From JBKPDV01 sp046728075 (GTDB lineage Bacteria; Acidobacteriota; Thermoanaerobaculia; UBA5066; Gp7-AA6): a stretch of DNA of 16,741 bases. The notes under the pieces were generated by a model, which saw only the letters and a program-made list of their open reading frames with translations, ran no database searches and was not told the origin of the DNA. The position numbers and the translations under genes were made by a program. The stretch's first letter is position 1; every line of letters begins with the position of its first letter. Positions 1 to 7,608 of this stretch are shown here, one piece after another. Location of the stretch: NCBI GenBank assembly GCA_046728075.1, contig JBKPDV010000061.1, positions 1 through 16,741 on the forward strand. The letters are read 5' to 3'.

Positions 1-1678
1 GGATCTGCTTGAGGATTTTTTGAAAAGCCGCCGGAGGGATCTCCGCGAGATCTCCCTTGAGCTCGTAGCCGAAGCTCTCGAGAACCTGCTTCAGGTCCAC
101 GAGCCGGTCCGGGTCCGGCCGGTCGTGGACGCGGTAGATCGCCGGCTGCTTGGCGAAAAACAGTTTGCGTGCCACGGCCTCATTGGCCGCCAGCATGAAC
201 TCTTCGATCAGGCGGTGCGCCACGTTGCGCGCTTCGGGCACGATGCCGACGACCAGTCCCTCGTCGTCCAGAACCACGTCGGCGTCGGGCAGGTCGAAGT
301 CGATCGAGCCGCGCGCGTCCCGGCGGCGATGCAGAAGAGCCGCGAGCTCCCCCATCGTCCGGAAGTCGTCGAGAAGCGGTCCGTAGCGCATCCGGTCGGC
401 CTCGCTACCGGGGCTTTCCAGCAGGCGGGCGACCTCGGTGTAGGTCATGCGCTCGCGGCTGCGGATGACGCCCCTGCAAAAGCTCGACGACGTCACGCGC
501 CCGTGCGCGTCGATGTCGAGAATCGCCGACACCACCAGGCGGTCGACGCGGGGGTTCAAGGAGCAGAGGCCGTTGGAGAGCCGTTCGGGGAGCATCGGAA
601 GGACGCGCCCCGGGAAGTAGACGGAAGTCGCGCGGCTGCGCCCCTCGTCATCGAGCGCGGTTCCCTCGCGCACGTAGTGAGAGACGTCGGCGATGTGGAC
701 ACCCAGCCTGTATCCCTCGGGCGTGCGCTCGACCTCCACCGCATCGTCGAAGTCCTTGGCGGTCTCTCCGTCGATCGTCACGATTCGACGCTCACGAAAA
801 TCCTTGCGGCCGAGCAGGTCCTCTTCGGTCACTTCCTCCGGATACTTCTCCGCCTCGGCGAGGACGGGCTCGGGAAAGCGCGTCGGCAACCCGTGCGATC
901 GGAGCACGATCTCGATGTCGACACCGGGCTCTCCGAGAAAACCGATCCGTTCTTCGACGACCGCGTGGGCCATCCGGCGCGCGTCCGGAAAGGCCGTCAG
1001 GCGGACCTCCACGATCTCCCCGTCGAGAGCGCCCCGCGTCTTCCCTTCCGGTATCCGGATCACCGCGTCGATCCGCGGATCGTAAGGGAGGACGATGGAC
1101 CTGCCCTCCTTGCGTTCGAATCTTCCGACGACGCGCTCGCGGGCCCGATCGAGGACCTTGACCACGGTCCCCGAAATCTTCTCGGGACCCCGAGCTTTGC
1201 CACGGGACCTCGGCCGCTCCTCGCGGGCCAGCACCGTGTCTCCGTCCATGGCGCCGTGCATCCCGGCGCGGGGAACGAAGAGGTCCGGTCCGCCGTCGAC
1301 CAGCACGAAGCCGAACCCCTCCGGGCGAACCGTCAGCCGGCCGGCCACCGAGTTGGAATGTTCGATGGCGGAGTACTTCTCGCCCCGCACCTGGACAATT
1401 TCCCCCTTGCGCTCGAGTACGTCGAGGACCTCCCGGAATCCGTCTTCTTCCTCGGGGTCGACACGGAAGGCCCGAGCGAGATCCCGAAAGGACAGGATTC
1501 GCGAGCCTTTCTCGCGCAGCTTCTCCACGATCTCGGAGGGGCGGGGCAGCACGCGCGGCAGTGTATCCGACGGGTTCGGACTCCTCCCCGTGTCGGTCAC
1601 CGGAAGCCCCGAAGCTGGCGCATCATTTGCAATACCCTGCCCGATCTCAACGTGTACGCCTACTCGAGACCCAAACAT
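1..1678 (-). CDS. rnr: Ribonuclease R (3'-5' exoribonuclease), C-terminus off the window
   Basis: Reading the minus strand gives 559 residues of an RNase R/VacB-type exoribonuclease, which degrades structured RNA processively from the 3' end in the cytoplasm. In order: a winged-helix N-terminal domain (about residues 45-100, around EIVEKLREKGSRILSFRDL), a cold-shock/OB domain (GRLTVRPEGFGFV then DLFVPRAGMHGAMDGD), a second OB region, and the RNB catalytic domain. The RNB motif IDGETAKDFDDA carries the four metal-binding aspartates D303, D309, D311 and D312 with the family's D-x5-D-x-D-D spacing; DARGSIDFDLP and NVAHRLIEEFMLAANEAVA follow. The end of RNB and the S1 domain lie beyond base 1. 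The start is uncertain: ATG at 1678 is the longest, GTG at 1600 would remove 26 unconserved residues, and neither has a clear ribosome binding site. The gene is divergent from the poly-HAMP kinase. Confidence 0.93.
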   Translation of the reverse strand, partial: MFGSRVGVHVEIGQGIANDAPASGLPVTDTGRSPNPSDTLPRVLPRPSEIVEKLREKGSRILSFRDLARAFRVDPEEEDGFREVLDVLERKGEIVQVRGEKYSAIEHSNSVAGRLTVRPEGFGFVLVDGGPDLFVPRAGMHGAMDGDTVLAREERPRSRGKARGPEKISGTVVKVLDRARERVVGRFERKEGRSIVLPYDPRIDAVIRIPEGKTRGALDGEIVEVRLTAFPDARRMAHAVVEERIGFLGEPGVDIEIVLRSHGLPTRFPEPVLAEAEKYPEEVTEEDLLGRKDFRERRIVTIDGETAKDFDDAVEVERTPEGYRLGVHIADVSHYVREGTALDDEGRSRATSVYFPGRVLPMLPERLSNGLCSLNPRVDRLVVSAILDIDAHGRVTSSSFCRGVIRSRERMTYTEVARLLESPGSEADRMRYGPLLDDFRTMGELAALLHRRRDARGSIDFDLPDADVVLDDEGLVVGIVPEARNVAHRLIEEFMLAANEAVARKLFFAKQPAIYRVHDRPDPDRLVDLKQVLESFGYELKGDLAEIPPAAFQKILKQI

Positions 1679-1780
1679 TGTGTCGGCGGGCGCCGGGACG
1701 GCGTAGACCGACGCTGTCGTCGGATTTTCACACTGCCGCCCGACCGCCCCGCGTTCATTCCTGGCAAAATGATCCATTCC

Positions 1781-1788
1781 GGAAAGGA
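1781..1788 (+). promoter_or_regulatory. Ribosome binding site fixing the start of the poly-HAMP kinase
   Basis: GGAAAGGA lies 6 bases before the ATG at 1795. It supports that start over the in-frame GTG at 1561, which would run through the 5' part of the divergent rnr gene and add 78 residues with no HAMP character. Confidence 0.8.
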
Positions 1789-1794
1789 ACATTT

Positions 1795-4700
1795 ATGAGA
1801 GCGGACTCTTCGCGGTCGGCTTCTCCGCCGCGGGCGCGGTCACGGGTGCGCCAGCGAGCGGGCAACGGGAACGGGGGCGAAACCGGTTCGGAGTCGCTCG
1901 AGAGTTTCGACCGGCGCCACCTGCTCTCCGCGCTCACCCGGCTGAAGAAGGGAGATTTCACTGTCCGTCTGTCCCCCCGTTTGCAGGGCACCGACGAACG
2001 CATCGCCGAAGCCTTCAACGATGTTGTCGAGCTCAACCAGCAGATGAGCCTGGAGCTCGCCCGGTTGAGTCAGCTCGTCGGCAAGGAAGGCCGGATCGCG
2101 GAACGCGCTTCCCTCGGAGACGTCCAGGGCTCCTGGGCGGCGTCCGTCCGATCCGTGAATACGCTCATCACCGACCTCGCGCGCCCCACGATCGAGACCG
2201 CCCGCGTCATCGGCGCGGTCGCCAAAGGCGACCTCTCGCAGAAGATGGACATCGAGGCTGCCGGCCGGCCGCTCCAGGGCGAGTTCCTGCGGACGGCGCG
2301 AACGCTCAACACGATGGTTCATCAGCTTTCCTCCTTCGCCTCCGAGGTCACGCGCGTCGCCCGCGAGGTCGGCACGGAAGGAAAGCTCGGCGGCCAGGCC
2401 AAGGTCAAAGGCGTCGCCGGGACCTGGAAGGATCTGACGGAGAACGTCAACCTGATGGCCGGAAACCTGACCGGCCAGGTGCGCAACATCGCGGCCGTGA
2501 CGACGGCCGTCGCCAAGGGAGACCTGGCCAAGAAGATCACCGTCGACGTCAAGGGAGAGTTCCAGGAGCTCAAGGCCACGATCAACACGATGGTGGATCA
2601 GCTGCGCTCCTTCGCCTCGGAAGTGACGCGCGTCGCGCGGGAAGTCGGCACGGAAGGAAAGCTCGGCGGCCAGGCACGCGTCGAAGGCGTTTCGGGAACG
2701 TGGAAGGACCTGACGGACAGCGTCAACTCAATGGCCGGCAACCTGACGTCTCAGGTGCGCAACATCGCCGACGTCACGAAGGCCGTGGCCAAGGGAGACC
2801 TCTCCAAGAAGATCACGGTCGACGTCAAGGGCGAGATCCTCGAGCTCAAGGCCACGGTCAATACGATGGTCGACCAGCTTTCGTCCTTCGCCGCGGAAGT
2901 CACGCGCGTCGCCCGCGAGGTCGGCACGGAAGGAAAGCTGGGAGGCCAGGCGAGCGTGCCCGGCGTCGCGGGAACCTGGAAGGACCTGACCGACAGCGTC
3001 AACTTCATGGCCGGCAACCTGACCTCCCAGGTGCGCAACATCGCCGACGTCACGACCGCCGTCGCCAACGGAGACTTGTCCAAGAAGATCACGGTCGACG
3101 TGCGCGGCGAGATCCTGGAGCTGAAGGACACGATCAATACGATGGTCGATCAGCTGCGCTCCTTCGCTTCGGAGGTCACGCGCGTGGCCCGCGAGGTCGG
3201 AACGGAAGGAAAGCTCGGAGGCCAGGCCGACGTGCGCGGAGTCGCCGGAACCTGGAAAGACCTGACCGACAGCGTCAACTCGATGGCCGGCAACCTCACG
3301 GCTCAGGTGCGCAACATCGCCGACGTCACGACCGCGGTCGCCACCGGCAACCTCTCCAAGAAGATCACCGTGGACGTCAAGGGCGAGATCCTGGAGCTCA
3401 AGGACACGATCAACACGATGGTCGACCAGCTCTCCTCCTTCGCCGCCGAAGTGACGCGCGTCGCCCGCGAGGTCGGCACCGAAGGGAAGCTCGGAGGCCA
3501 GGCGCAGGTCGAAGGCGTTTCCGGCACTTGGAAAGACCTGACCGACAGCGTCAACTCGATGGCCGGCAACCTGACGGCCCAGGTCCGCAACATCGCCGAC
3601 GTCACGACCGCGGTCGCCAACGGAAATCTCTCCAAGAAGATCACCGTCGACGTGCGCGGCGAGATTCTGGAGCTCAAGGACACGATCAACACGATGGTCG
3701 ATCAGCTGCGCTCCTTCGCCTCGGAAGTCACGCGCGTGGCGCGCGAGGTCGGCACGGAAGGAAAGCTCGGCGGCCAGGCGAGCGTGCCCGGCGTCGCCGG
3801 TACCTGGAAGGACCTGACCGACAACGTCAACTTCATGGCGGGCAACCTTACGTCTCAGGTCCGAAACATCGCGGAGGTCACAACCGCGGTCGCCAAGGGG
3901 GATCTCTCCAAGAAGATCACGGTCGACGTCAAGGGCGAGATCCTGGAGCTCAAGAACACGGTCAACACGATGGTCGACCAGCTTTCCTCCTTCGCCGCCG
4001 AGGTGACGCGCGTGGCGCGCGAGGTCGGCACGGAAGGAAAGCTCGGCGGACAGGCCGACGTCCGCGGCGTCGCCGGAACCTGGAAGGACCTGACCGACAG
4101 CGTCAACTTCATGGCGGGCAACCTGACCTCGCAGGTCCGCAACATCGCCGATGTCACCACGGCCGTCGCCACTGGAAACCTCTCCAAGAAGATCACGGTC
4201 GACGTCAAGGGCGAGATCCTGGAGCTGAAGAACACGATCAACACGATGGTCGATCAGCTTTCCTCCTTCGCCGCCGAGGTGACCCGCGTCGCCCGCGAAG
4301 TCGGAACGGAAGGAAAGCTCGGCGGTCAGGCGGCAGTGCCGGGAGTCTCCGGAACGTGGAAGGACCTGACGGACAACGTCAACTCCATGGCGAGCAACCT
4401 GACCTCGCAGGTGCGCGGCATCGCGCGCGTCGTCACAGCCGTCGCCAACGGCGACCTGAAGCGCAATCTGACGCTCGAAGCCAAGGGCGAGATCGCCGCG
4501 CTGGCCGACACGATCAACGGGATGATCGACACGCTGGCCACCTTCGCGGCGCAGGTGACGACGGTTGCACGCGAGGTCGGCGTCGAGGGCGAGCTGGGAG
4601 GCCAGGCCAGCGTGCCCGGGGCAGCCGGAACCTGGAAGGACCTGACGGACAACGTCAACCAGCTGGCCGCGAACCTGACGACCCAGGTGCGCGCGATCGC

Positions 4701-7590
4701 GGAGGTCGCCACCGCCGTGACGAAGGGCGACCTGACCCGGTCGATCAAAGTCCAGGCTTCCGGAGAGGTCGCGGCGCTCAAGGACAACATCAACGAGATG
4801 ATCCGCAACCTCAAGGACACGACGCTGAAGAACAGCGAGCAGGACTGGCTGAAGACCAACCTCGCGAAATTCTCCCGGATGCTCCAGGGCCAGCGGGATC
4901 TGCTCGCCGTCGGACGCCTCATCCTCTCGGAGCTCGCGCCGGTCGTGTCGGCGCAGCAGGGGGTCTTCTACACCCTCGACTCGGCGAGCGACGAGCCTCA
5001 ACTGAAGCTCCTCGCGAGCTACGCCTGCAAGGCCCGAGCGCTCCCGAAGTATTTGAAGCTCGGCGAAGCCTTAATCGGCCAGTGCGCGAGCGAGAGGCAG
5101 AAAATCCTGATGACTCAGGTCCCCGGCGACTACCTCGCGATCTCCTCGGGGCTGGGGCAGGCGGCGCCGGCCAACATCATCGTCCTTCCCGTTCTCTTCG
5201 AGGGACAGGTCAAGGGAGTGCTCGAGCTGGCGTCCTTCGAGCGGTTCAGCCCCGCCCACCAGGCGTTACTCGACCAGTTGACGGAAAGCATCGGCATCGT
5301 GCTCCACACGATCGAGTCCAACACGAGAACGGAAGATCTCTTGAAGCAGTCGCAGTCTCTCGCCCGAGAGCTCCAGACCCAGCAGGAAGAGCTGCGGCAG
5401 ACCAACCAGCAGCTGGAGGAGAAAGCCGCGCTGCTCGCCGAGCGCAACGTGGAAGTCGAGCGGAAAAACCAGGAGGTCGAGCAGGCCCGCCTCGCCCTCG
5501 AAGAGAAGGCGCGCCAGCTGGCTTTGACCTCCAAGTACAAGTCCGAGTTCCTCGCGAACATGTCGCACGAGCTGCGCACACCCTTGAACAGCCTCTTGAT
5601 CCTCTCCGACCAGCTCTCCCGCAACCCGGACCGCAACCTGAGCTCCAAACAGACCGAGTTCGCCAAGACGATCCACGCCTCCGGCAAGGACCTCCTGGCC
5701 CTGATCAACGACATCCTGGATCTCTCCAAGATCGAGTCCGGAACCGTCGTCGTGGACGTCGGCGAGCTGCGTTTGAACGACCTGCTCGACTATGTGGATC
5801 GCTCGTTCCGGCATGTGGCCGAGGCCAAGAAGCTCGAGTTCCAGATCGAGACCGGACACCAGACGCCTCGGTCGATCGTCACCGATTCCAAGCGGCTCCA
5901 GCAGGTCATCAAGAACCTGCTTTCCAACGCGTTCAAGTTCACCGACCGCGGGCGCGTCGCGCTACGGGTCGAGACCGCTTCCGGAGGCTGGAACCCGGAC
6001 CTCGAGTCGCTGAACAGGGCCAACTCGGTCGTGGCGATCTCGGTGACGGACACCGGAATCGGAATTCCCGGGGACAAGCAGCAGATCATCTTCGAGGCCT
6101 TTCAGCAGGCGGACGGAAGCACGAGCCGGAAGTACGGAGGCACGGGTCTGGGCCTGGCCATAAGCCGAGAGATTGCCCGCCTTCTGGGAGGCGAGATCCG
6201 ATTGACGAGCGTGCCCGGACACGGGAGCACCTTCACCCTCCTTCTCCCCGAGGTCTATTCCGCCGCGCCGGCCTCCCGAAGCACGGTGGAGCCGCAATCA
6301 CGGATCGTCTCGGTCATGTCCGACGTCGATGCCGTTCACCTGGCCCCGCCGGCCCCGCTCGAGGTCTGCGAGGTCCCCGATGACCGTGCGAACCTGGGTT
6401 CAGACGATCGGGTTCTGCTCATCATCGAAAACGACGAGAACTTCGCGCGCTTCCTGGTGGACCTCGCGCACGAGAACGGATTCAAGGCGCTCGTCGCCAC
6501 GCAGGGCGCCGAAGGGATCACCTTCGTCGAGCAGCAGCCGCGCATCGACGCGATCACGCTGGACATCCAGCTTCCTGTCATCGACGGATGGCGCGTTCTG
6601 GACCGTCTCAAGAGCGACTTGAAGAGCCGCCACATCCCCGTCTACATCATCACGACGGAAGAGGACACGAGCCGGGCGTTCTCCCTTGGGGCGATGGGAG
6701 TCCTCCAGAAGCCGATCAAGACGAAGGACGTGCTCGACCGCGTCTTCTCGGAGATCCGTGGGTCCCTCGATCGACAGTCCCGGGAGCTCCTCGTCGTTTG
6801 CTCCGACCCCCACAAGCGGTCACGCATTCTCCAGGCGCTGGGCAACGGCGCGATCCGATCGCTGCCTGTCACAACTCCGCCGGAGGGGCTGGGAGTACTC
6901 GACCACCACAGCGTCGACTGCGTCGTGCTCGACCTGACCTCGATTCCCGCGGAGGCCCTCGATTCGGCGGCGGAGATCGTGCGCCAGTCCCAGACCCGGT
7001 CCATCCCGGTCGTCCTGTCCGCTCCGGAGGATTGGACTCCTCCGGAGGCCGAGCGGCTCTGGCTCGATCGCTTGTGGCGGGCGGCCTCCGTCAAACCGGT
7101 GCACTCCCTCGAGCGGCTCGTCGACCAGACGCTTCTCTATCTCCACCAACCGGTCTCGGCGCTCGAGCCCGAGCAGCGCGAAATGATCGAGCGGCTCTAT
7201 TCCACGGATCAGGTTCTGGCTGGCAAGAAGGCCCTCATCGTGGACGACGACATCCGCAACATCTTCGCGTTGACGAGCGTGCTCGAGCGGCAGCACATGG
7301 AAGTCATCGCGGCGGAAACCGGCAAGGAGGCAATCCAAAAACTCCAGGAGACTCCGGGCATCGACGTCGTACTGATGGACATCATGATGCCCGACATGGA
7401 CGGCTACGACACCATGCAGGCGATCCGTAAGATCGGGAAGTACAAAGATCTTCCGATCATCGCGGTCACGGCCAAGGCGATGAAGGGAGACCGGGAGAAG
7501 ACCCTCCAGGCCGGCGCCTGGGACTATCTCGCCAAGCCTGTCGATACCGACCAGATGCTCTCTGTCCTGCGCGCCTGGCTGTACCGGTAG
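1795..7590 (+). CDS. Giant soluble poly-HAMP hybrid histidine kinase (HAMP x ~21, GAF, HisKA, HATPase, REC x3)
   Basis: This 1931-aa cytosolic sensor kinase has no membrane segment. After a basic, disordered N-terminus (1-40) come three divergent HAMP modules (about 42-183) and then nine 92-residue units (184-1011). Each unit pairs a divergent HAMP (EVTRVAREVGTEGKLGG...GTWKDLT) with a canonical one (VRNIADVTTAVAKGDLSKK...), so about 21 HAMP modules in all. A GAF domain (about 1030-1180), a coiled coil (about 1185-1248), HisKA with phospho-acceptor H1258 in HELRTPL, and HATPase_c (N-box N1374, D1419 in DTGIGIP, GGTGLGL near 1448) follow. REC1 (about 1537-1660, D1590) and REC3 (about 1815-1931, D1862 in LMDIMMPDMDG) look functional; REC2 (about 1660-1790) is degenerate. 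The architecture resembles group III (Nik1-like) hybrid kinases, where HAMP arrays relay conformational signals. It is the first gene of an operon with the next kinase. The signal sensed is unknown. Confidence 0.95.
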   Translation: MRADSSRSASPPRARSRVRQRAGNGNGGETGSESLESFDRRHLLSALTRLKKGDFTVRLSPRLQGTDERIAEAFNDVVELNQQMSLELARLSQLVGKEGRIAERASLGDVQGSWAASVRSVNTLITDLARPTIETARVIGAVAKGDLSQKMDIEAAGRPLQGEFLRTARTLNTMVHQLSSFASEVTRVAREVGTEGKLGGQAKVKGVAGTWKDLTENVNLMAGNLTGQVRNIAAVTTAVAKGDLAKKITVDVKGEFQELKATINTMVDQLRSFASEVTRVAREVGTEGKLGGQARVEGVSGTWKDLTDSVNSMAGNLTSQVRNIADVTKAVAKGDLSKKITVDVKGEILELKATVNTMVDQLSSFAAEVTRVAREVGTEGKLGGQASVPGVAGTWKDLTDSVNFMAGNLTSQVRNIADVTTAVANGDLSKKITVDVRGEILELKDTINTMVDQLRSFASEVTRVAREVGTEGKLGGQADVRGVAGTWKDLTDSVNSMAGNLTAQVRNIADVTTAVATGNLSKKITVDVKGEILELKDTINTMVDQLSSFAAEVTRVAREVGTEGKLGGQAQVEGVSGTWKDLTDSVNSMAGNLTAQVRNIADVTTAVANGNLSKKITVDVRGEILELKDTINTMVDQLRSFASEVTRVAREVGTEGKLGGQASVPGVAGTWKDLTDNVNFMAGNLTSQVRNIAEVTTAVAKGDLSKKITVDVKGEILELKNTVNTMVDQLSSFAAEVTRVAREVGTEGKLGGQADVRGVAGTWKDLTDSVNFMAGNLTSQVRNIADVTTAVATGNLSKKITVDVKGEILELKNTINTMVDQLSSFAAEVTRVAREVGTEGKLGGQAAVPGVSGTWKDLTDNVNSMASNLTSQVRGIARVVTAVANGDLKRNLTLEAKGEIAALADTINGMIDTLATFAAQVTTVAREVGVEGELGGQASVPGAAGTWKDLTDNVNQLAANLTTQVRAIAEVATAVTKGDLTRSIKVQASGEVAALKDNINEMIRNLKDTTLKNSEQDWLKTNLAKFSRMLQGQRDLLAVGRLILSELAPVVSAQQGVFYTLDSASDEPQLKLLASYACKARALPKYLKLGEALIGQCASERQKILMTQVPGDYLAISSGLGQAAPANIIVLPVLFEGQVKGVLELASFERFSPAHQALLDQLTESIGIVLHTIESNTRTEDLLKQSQSLARELQTQQEELRQTNQQLEEKAALLAERNVEVERKNQEVEQARLALEEKARQLALTSKYKSEFLANMSHELRTPLNSLLILSDQLSRNPDRNLSSKQTEFAKTIHASGKDLLALINDILDLSKIESGTVVVDVGELRLNDLLDYVDRSFRHVAEAKKLEFQIETGHQTPRSIVTDSKRLQQVIKNLLSNAFKFTDRGRVALRVETASGGWNPDLESLNRANSVVAISVTDTGIGIPGDKQQIIFEAFQQADGSTSRKYGGTGLGLAISREIARLLGGEIRLTSVPGHGSTFTLLLPEVYSAAPASRSTVEPQSRIVSVMSDVDAVHLAPPAPLEVCEVPDDRANLGSDDRVLLIIENDENFARFLVDLAHENGFKALVATQGAEGITFVEQQPRIDAITLDIQLPVIDGWRVLDRLKSDLKSRHIPVYIITTEEDTSRAFSLGAMGVLQKPIKTKDVLDRVFSEIRGSLDRQSRELLVVCSDPHKRSRILQALGNGAIRSLPVTTPPEGLGVLDHHSVDCVVLDLTSIPAEALDSAAEIVRQSQTRSIPVVLSAPEDWTPPEAERLWLDRLWRAASVKPVHSLERLVDQTLLYLHQPVSALEPEQREMIERLYSTDQVLAGKKALIVDDDIRNIFALTSVLERQHMEVIAAETGKEAIQKLQETPGIDVVLMDIMMPDMDGYDTMQAIRKIGKYKDLPIIAVTAKAMKGDREKTLQAGAWDYLAKPVDTDQMLSVLRAWLYR
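2344..4827 (+). repeat. Nine in-frame 276-bp tandem repeats encoding paired HAMP modules
   Basis: Units begin at 2344, 2620, 2896, 3172, 3448, 3724, 4000, 4276 and 4552, with no length change in any of them. Units 1-8 share nearly identical protein sequence (EVTRVAREVGTEGKLGGQA, GTWKDLTD, ITVDVKGEILELK), while the ninth and the second half of the eighth are diverged. The linker residues cycle with a three-unit (828-bp) period from unit 2: VEGVS, VPGVA, VRGVA, VEGVS, VPGVA, VRGVA. Many synonymous differences separate the copies, so they are not freshly duplicated. Confidence 0.95.
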
Positions 7591-7608
7591 AAGAAACATC
7601 GCGACGGC

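Noticed and set aside
1755..1775. CTGGCAAAATGATCC as a possible sigma-54 or -10 element upstream of the poly-HAMP kinase.
   Set aside because: It lacks the GC half of the sigma-54 consensus at the right spacing, and no matching -35 is seen for sigma-70. No convincing promoter was found in 1679-1794.
1561..1794. N-terminal extension of the poly-HAMP kinase from a GTG at 1561.
   Set aside because: It overlaps rnr antisense, and a good ribosome binding site (1781-1788) precedes the ATG at 1795.
20..1798. A 592-codon open frame on the plus strand across the left end.
   Set aside because: It is antisense to a clearly recognisable RNase R frame and its translation (Arg/Asp/Val-rich) has no domain character.
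2344..4827. Regular repeats considered as a CRISPR or satellite array.
   Set aside because: The 276-base units are in frame, lack spacers and encode HAMP modules.
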